From: JBBPYR01 sp038199755
GTDB taxonomy: Bacteria > Chloroflexota > Ktedonobacteria > Ktedonobacterales > Ktedonobacteraceae
Assembly (NCBI GenBank): GCA_038199755.1
Contig: JBBPYR010000279.1
Coordinates: forward strand, 1 to 24,480
Reading direction: 5' to 3'
Length of the DNA stretch: 24,480 nucleotides
Part shown: piece after piece, positions 20,973 to 24,480 of the stretch
How the letters are laid out: every line of letters begins with the position of its first letter
Numbering within the stretch: position 1 is the first letter of the stretch
Program-made: the position numbers and the translations under genes
The notes under the pieces: model-generated
Database searches by the model: none
Told to the model about the DNA's origin: nothing
Seen by the model: only the letters and a program-made list of their open reading frames with translations

Positions 20973-22535
20973 ATGGAAGGGATTTTGACACAAGTGAAGA
21001 GCACCGCTCACAGATATAGGAGACTTCCAGGCTTTCCCAGGTCGTTACGCGGAAGACTCGTGCTCTGGAACATTGTGGTACTGCTTCTCACATTAGCAAT
21101 ACTGGAACTCATCGTCTACGCTGTGGTCAGCAACGAATTGATGGCCAGTGTCGATGCTCAGTTGCAGATACAGGCGGCTAAACTGCAGTATACGACGCAC
21201 TTGTGGCAGTTGGACGGTCATGCCTTCGACGCGAGTTTCCTTGATCAGTTGCTTCAAACGGGCAGGGGTGACGAATTCGCGCCCAATGCTCCGTATGTCA
21301 AGCTCTTAGACCCGCGTGATGGGCATATCTTGCGCCGCTCACCCAATCTAGGAAAAGTGCGGCTCCCCTTCATCCTCAGCGATTTCACTGCCGCACTACA
21401 GCGTCAGCTTCCCCCTCATACCTATCAAGACAACGGTGGACCACAGGTGCGGATTCTGACCCTGGCATTGCGCGACGCGCAACAGCACGTCGTGGTGGTG
21501 GCCCAGGTCAGCCAGTCGCTGACATCGGTTCAGCAGGTCAGATTACTTCTGGCACTTGTCCTGGTAATAGGGGGATTCTGCGCAGCCATCCTCGCCTATG
21601 GTGTGGGTTTCTGGATCACCAGCCGCCAATTGCGTCCGCTGCGCGTGCTGAGCGCAACAATGCTCAATTTGAGTGCTCAAGGGCTGGGCATACACCTCTC
21701 CCCGCGTCAATCGAGTACCGAAATACAGCAACTTACTGATGCCTTCAACCAGATGTCGGAGCGTTTGGAGGCTAGCTTTGCGCTGCAGCGCACATTCGTT
21801 GCCGACGTCTCACACGAATTACGGACCCCTCTCACCTCTTTACGCGGGCAAATTGATGTTCTATTGATGGATCCTGCGCTGGACAGTGAGGTGCATCGCG
21901 ACGTGCAGAGCATACGCGCCGAACTCGTCCGTCTCTCGCGCCTCGTCAATAATTTGCTCACGAATGCTCGTGCTGAAGCTGGAGTTCTGCCGCAGGTCTT
22001 CGCGGACCGAATGCACCTAGTGGAACTCGATGCGTTGGTAATTGAGGTGGCCAGACAGGCCCGTTTCCTGAGCCGGGGGGTGATCTTGCAACTGGGCGAG
22101 TTCCAGCAAACGAGCGTGGCGGGTGACGCCGATCTGCTCAAGCAACTCATGCTCAACCTGATCGATAACGCCCTGACCTATACGCAATCAGGTGGGAAGG
22201 TTTCGATCAACCTGACCTGCACCAGACCCGCTGCTGAGATGCTGGAGCAAGTGCAGGGCACTCCGCACGACGACTGGGCATTAGTGGAAATTCGTGATAC
22301 TGGTCCCGGCATAGCACCTGCCGATGTACCATACATTTTTGAGCGTCACTATCGTGCGCACCATTCGCATGCGCGTGGAAAGCTGAGCTCCGGACTAGGG
22401 CTCTCTATTGCACTGCACATCGCCAGAGCTCATGGGGGGACGATCACTGTTGAAAGTGTTGTCAACCAAGGTACTTGTTTTCGGGTCTGGCTTCCCCGCT
22501 GTGAAGAGACCCCTGCCTCCCAGCAGGTTTCGTAG
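20973..22535 (+). CDS. membrane sensor histidine kinase, partner of the OmpR-type regulator
   Basis: A 520-residue kinase. Membrane segments lie at about 29-52 and 190-215, enclosing an extracytoplasmic sensor of about 135 residues with no recognisable ligand motif. HAMP is about 217-270. The HisKA phospho-site is His281 in FVADVSHELRTPL. The ATPase domain has the N box (LMLNLIDNALTYT), G1 (DTGPGIAP), F box (IFERHYRAHH) and G2 (SSGLGLSIALHIA). All catalytic boxes are intact. ATG 20973 has AAGGAA upstream at normal spacing. The frame is open to 20856 but that part overlaps the regulator gene. No terminator hairpin is evident downstream. Confidence 0.94.
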   Translation: MEGILTQVKSTAHRYRRLPGFPRSLRGRLVLWNIVVLLLTLAILELIVYAVVSNELMASVDAQLQIQAAKLQYTTHLWQLDGHAFDASFLDQLLQTGRGDEFAPNAPYVKLLDPRDGHILRRSPNLGKVRLPFILSDFTAALQRQLPPHTYQDNGGPQVRILTLALRDAQQHVVVVAQVSQSLTSVQQVRLLLALVLVIGGFCAAILAYGVGFWITSRQLRPLRVLSATMLNLSAQGLGIHLSPRQSSTEIQQLTDAFNQMSERLEASFALQRTFVADVSHELRTPLTSLRGQIDVLLMDPALDSEVHRDVQSIRAELVRLSRLVNNLLTNARAEAGVLPQVFADRMHLVELDALVIEVARQARFLSRGVILQLGEFQQTSVAGDADLLKQLMLNLIDNALTYTQSGGKVSINLTCTRPAAEMLEQVQGTPHDDWALVEIRDTGPGIAPADVPYIFERHYRAHHSHARGKLSSGLGLSIALHIARAHGGTITVESVVNQGTCFRVWLPRCEETPASQQVS

Positions 22536-22693
22536 CACGAGAGGACCCAAAGTGACACACCTCCCCATTAGCCTAGAGTCCTGAGTGTTGTCAAATCAGC
22601 GGTAAACAATGTTAGCCTAAGAGGTCAAAGGATGCTCTGCTGTGGAAAGTTTGTCCGATTGTGTTCTCTGTACGCCATAGGACTCATCCCGCT
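22536..22693. other. intergenic, nothing recognised
   Basis: Between the kinase stop and the AraC-type remnant I see no gene, promoter or stable hairpin that I can support. Together with the remnant and the leader region, it forms a gap of about 600 bases before the next intact gene. Confidence 0.5.
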
Positions 22694-22819
22694 CTAGGCT
22701 TTGAACTGCCAAGAGAAGTGGAACGGGGACTGAAAACCAGCCGTGCGAGCGATTTCACTCGCCGATTGGGTGGTGAATTTCGGCAGGCACGCTACCTGAC
22801 ACAGACGCAGCTTGAGCAT
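22694..22819 (-). pseudogene. remnant of an AraC-family DNA-binding domain
   Basis: On the minus strand a frame reads SASEIARTAGFQSPFHFSWQFK, which follows the second helix-turn-helix of AraC proteins (pattern SxxEIAxxxGFxSxxHFSxxFK). About 17 residues upstream (LKLRLCQV...) fit the preceding helix. A TAG at 22694-22696 ends it before the usual GxSP motif, and no N-terminal domain or first helix-turn-helix is found upstream. The fragment is about 41 residues of an expected 250 or more. (Motif given in part; residues 69-109 of the open frame.). Confidence 0.5.
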
Positions 22820-22991
22820 GGTTGAGGGGGGGCTAAGATCCTTGCCATTTTGTGCATGAGCATCCTTTTGTTCCCAAAAATGCGACAGTCTGACCTTTTT
22901 CGTACGTAATGGAAGGGGAGCGCAACCTTCCTGCATATTGGTGCTCCTTTCTAGCCGGAAGATATGAGCTTTCCTTCTTCCTCTGCCCAAT

Positions 22992-23042
22992 CGGGACAAG
23001 CATCGGGACAAAACCGGGACCATGCCTCATGACAACGGGACA
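22992..23042. promoter_or_regulatory. four helically phased CGGGAC repeats
   Basis: CGGGACA occurs at 22992-22998, 23004-23010 and 23036-23042, with CGGGACC at 23015-23021. Start spacings are 12, 11 and 21 bases, so all copies face about the same side of the helix. The last one lies between the -35 and -10 of the next promoter. This is typical of a cooperatively bound activator or repressor array. Confidence 0.55.
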
Positions 23043-23058
23043 CGGCATCTGCTACACT
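23029..23058 (+). promoter_or_regulatory. extended -10 promoter of the M50-like gene
   Basis: ATGACA (23029-23034), an 18-base spacer and TACACT (23053-23058) preceded by TGC form an extended -10 promoter. The -10 is embedded in a perfect palindrome, CTGCTAC-ACTG-GTAGCAG (23049-23066), which may be a second operator or a 5' hairpin. Confidence 0.5.
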
Positions 23059-23133
23059 GGTAGCAGATACACAGGACAGCAGGCTGTTCTTCCCTGCCCC
23101 ACCTGCCTCATTTTCGGAAGAAAAGGAACAACC

Positions 23134-23817
23134 ATGGTCTCACTGAGCATTTTCGGCACCCCAGTCAAGATAAAGCTAACGGTTTTGGTCCCCATCATCG
23201 CTCTTTGGGCAGGCGTTACTTGGTTAGGGTTCTCTTGGCATCCAGAACGTGGATTCTGGCAAGGTGTCCTCATTGGATTTGTCACCGTCATTCTTCTCAT
23301 GCCTGCGGACTTTGGACATGCTCTCGCCCACATTTTCAGTGCTCGCTATGCAGGGGCACCAATGGATGAAATACTGATATCAGCGGGTATGCCACGAACC
23401 CTCTATTGGAACAATGAGGTTTCACCGGATGTCCATCGGATACGCGCATTAGGTGGTCCCATTTTCAACGCGGTAGGATTGCTCCTGAGCGCAGGGGTCT
23501 ATGCAGTCGCATCAGGCCATGCCATCACAAGAGAGCTAGCGGCATGGTCGGCAGGAGGGCATGGACTCCTCTTGATACTGAGCCTGCTCCCTGTGCCCAT
23601 AGTGGATGGGGGCACGCTCCTGAAGTGGACGCTGGTAGCAAGAGGAAGGACCACAGCGCAAGCGGATGAGATGATACGGCGAGTCGACTGGGTGATGGGA
23701 ATAGTGGGGGGGCTGATTGGTCTAGGGTTCATCGTCATGCAGATGTGGATAGCAGGTGTGATCCTGGTGGGAATTGGTGCCGTTGTCATAGCTATAGCGG
23801 TGGGCAAGATTCGCTAG
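23134..23817 (+). CDS. M50 (site-2-protease-like) membrane protein with degenerate active site
   Basis: A 227-residue polytopic membrane protein with about five hydrophobic segments. It keeps the M50 layout. The metal helix reads ADFGHALAHIFSARYAGAP (residues 58-76), where active members have HELGHAL, so the first His is Ala, the Glu is Asp and only the second His remains. GGPIFNAVG (107-115) matches the conserved GPxxN loop. LLPVPIVDGGTLL (151-163) keeps the third metal ligand region (DGG). Proteolysis is therefore doubtful, and a binding or chaperone role is possible. AAAAGGAAC lies just before ATG 23134. The frame extends upstream to 22909 but without ribosome site or homology, and through the promoter. 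No partner gene is adjacent. Confidence 0.65.
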   Translation: MVSLSIFGTPVKIKLTVLVPIIALWAGVTWLGFSWHPERGFWQGVLIGFVTVILLMPADFGHALAHIFSARYAGAPMDEILISAGMPRTLYWNNEVSPDVHRIRALGGPIFNAVGLLLSAGVYAVASGHAITRELAAWSAGGHGLLLILSLLPVPIVDGGTLLKWTLVARGRTTAQADEMIRRVDWVMGIVGGLIGLGFIVMQMWIAGVILVGIGAVVIAIAVGKIR

Positions 23818-24009
23818 TGTTCGCCTACGCGCAATTGGAACCACACTCGCAAAGGAGTACGGACAAAGAGACAAGTATGATGTACAATTGCCATGGAACA
23901 ACCGGACCGGAAGAAAGAATTCAGAAACGAGGGAAGAGCGTTTTCCGGTGCGAGCGGTGAGAAGAGTTAGGGAGCACACGGGCACTCCTACGTATCCAGT
24001 GAGCGTGAC

Positions 24010-24028
24010 TGACCAGCGCGACTGGTCA
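24010..24028. promoter_or_regulatory. inverted repeat before the chimeric gene
   Basis: TGACCAG (24010-24016) and CTGGTCA (24022-24028) are perfect inverted copies around five bases. They lie 10 bases before the ribosome site (GGAGAGGAG) of the gene at 24051. This could be an operator or a leader hairpin. I find only a weak promoter upstream (TACAAT at 23883-23888). Confidence 0.4.
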
Positions 24029-24050
24029 ACAGGAAGAAAGGAGAGGAGCT

Positions 24051-24480
24051 ATGGAGCCGATTCGCCTGCTGATTGCCGATGACCATCCGCTCTTTCGCGA
24101 TGGGCTGCGTGCCTTGCTAGAATCGGTCCCAGGGATGCAAGTGATTGGTGAGGTCACGACCGGCAACGAGGTCATCTTCTTTTTCGCGCTCTTCCCCGAT
24201 GGGCGTTTTGTCCCCGGTTGGACGCGCTGGATGACCCTGGTCTACCTGGCGTGGCAAGTGCCGCTCTGCCTGCCATCTACCTCGCCCTTCTCGCTTGTCC
24301 ACTGGCCTCCACTGCTGCTCGCCTTTCCCCTCCTCTGCCTGATCCTGGCCTGTGGCTTTGCCCAACTCTACCGCTACCAACGCGTCTCCACGGCCATCCA
24401 GCGACAACAGACGAAGTGGGTGGTGTTCGGCATGCTGATGGGCACCCTCTTCGATGCTGCCAATCTGCTGCCTCCGCTCA
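24051..24480 (+). CDS. chimeric frame: NarL-type receiver start joined to a sensor-kinase membrane region (partial)
   Basis: The frame is open from ATG 24051, behind GGAGAGGAG, to the right edge (143 codons). Residues 1-40 are the start of a LuxR/NarL response regulator (IRLLIADDHPLFRDGLRALL, VIGEVTTGNE). The phospho-acceptor Asp, switch residues and helix-turn-helix are absent. From about residue 41 the sequence is a membrane protein (IFFFALFPDGRFVPGWTRW, hydrophobic segments, then RYQRVSTAIQRQQTKWVVFG) like the N-terminal half of Chloroflexota sensor kinases that normally neighbour such regulators. The join at about 24168-24180 is in frame. A deletion or recombination between a regulator gene and a kinase gene, or an assembly join, would produce this. 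The gene continues beyond the window. Confidence 0.7.
   Translation, partial: MEPIRLLIADDHPLFRDGLRALLESVPGMQVIGEVTTGNEVIFFFALFPDGRFVPGWTRWMTLVYLAWQVPLCLPSTSPFSLVHWPPLLLAFPLLCLILACGFAQLYRYQRVSTAIQRQQTKWVVFGMLMGTLFDAANLLPPL

Noticed and set aside
22600..22823. Plus-strand frame with an XRE-like phrase (FRQARYLTQTQL)
   Set aside because: It overlaps the AraC-type minus frame, lacks a start and ends at once. The AraC match is longer and more specific.
23877..23960. 27-codon frame with two Cys upstream of the chimeric gene
   Set aside because: No ribosome site at usable distance and no homology.
1..24480. CRISPR array, tRNA, rRNA or prophage genes
   Set aside because: No regularly spaced identical repeats, no cloverleaf or rRNA-like stretches, and no phage protein motifs were seen in reading both strands.

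Overview
The window looks like chromosomal DNA of a Chloroflexota bacterium of the Ktedonobacteria type. This is an inference from gene content and style: roughly half-GC coding DNA, promoters very close to TTGACA/TATACT, a CoA-transferase/HMG-lyase pair, a fused 4Fe-4S/NrfD subunit, and a kinase membrane region with an LFPDGRFVP motif. I see no rRNA, tRNA, CRISPR array or complete insertion sequence.

1-7000: acyl-CoA and small-molecule metabolism. A family III CoA-transferase is followed, with overlapping stop and start, by a remnant of HMG-CoA lyase. Then come an amidohydrolase, a coiled-coil protein, an ABC-2 type ATPase with no permease beside it, a two-helix membrane protein with a PRC-barrel-like domain, and (minus strand) 3-hydroxybutyryl-CoA dehydrogenase. 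Between the coiled-coil gene and the ABC gene lie an 88-bp branched palindrome and a short promoter-to-terminator unit that encodes a structured RNA or an attenuator leader.

7200-15730: a sulfur-oxidation island, the most coherent system here. A GntR/HutC regulator (minus) is divergent from a TauE/SafE exporter plus a small rhodanese. Next comes an operon of a metallo-beta-lactamase/double-rhodanese protein (persulfide-dioxygenase-like), a fused iron-sulfur/NrfD subunit, and a large molybdopterin oxidoreductase without a Tat signal. The arrangement fits persulfide oxidation to sulfite, sulfite oxidation to sulfate by a SoeABC-like membrane complex (SoeB and SoeC fused), and sulfite export. 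Versions of one 20-bp palindrome (TATGTCAACATGTTGACATA) lie at all three promoters of the island, pointing to one regulator, probably the GntR protein. The exporter reading frame is broken by two compensating frameshifts.

15780-20000: a TetR regulator with its own promoter and terminator, a ClC-family anion transporter with CBS and TrkA-C domains, and (minus) a sulfite-oxidase-fold protein in which Ser replaces the molybdenum-binding Cys. The following 580-bp gap holds phased direct repeats and an orphan coding fragment.

20049-24480: an OmpR-type two-component pair, a remnant of an AraC-type DNA-binding domain, an M50-like membrane protein with a degenerate HExxH site whose promoter carries four helically phased CGGGAC repeats, and, running off the edge, a chimeric frame joining the start of a NarL-type receiver to a sensor-kinase membrane region.
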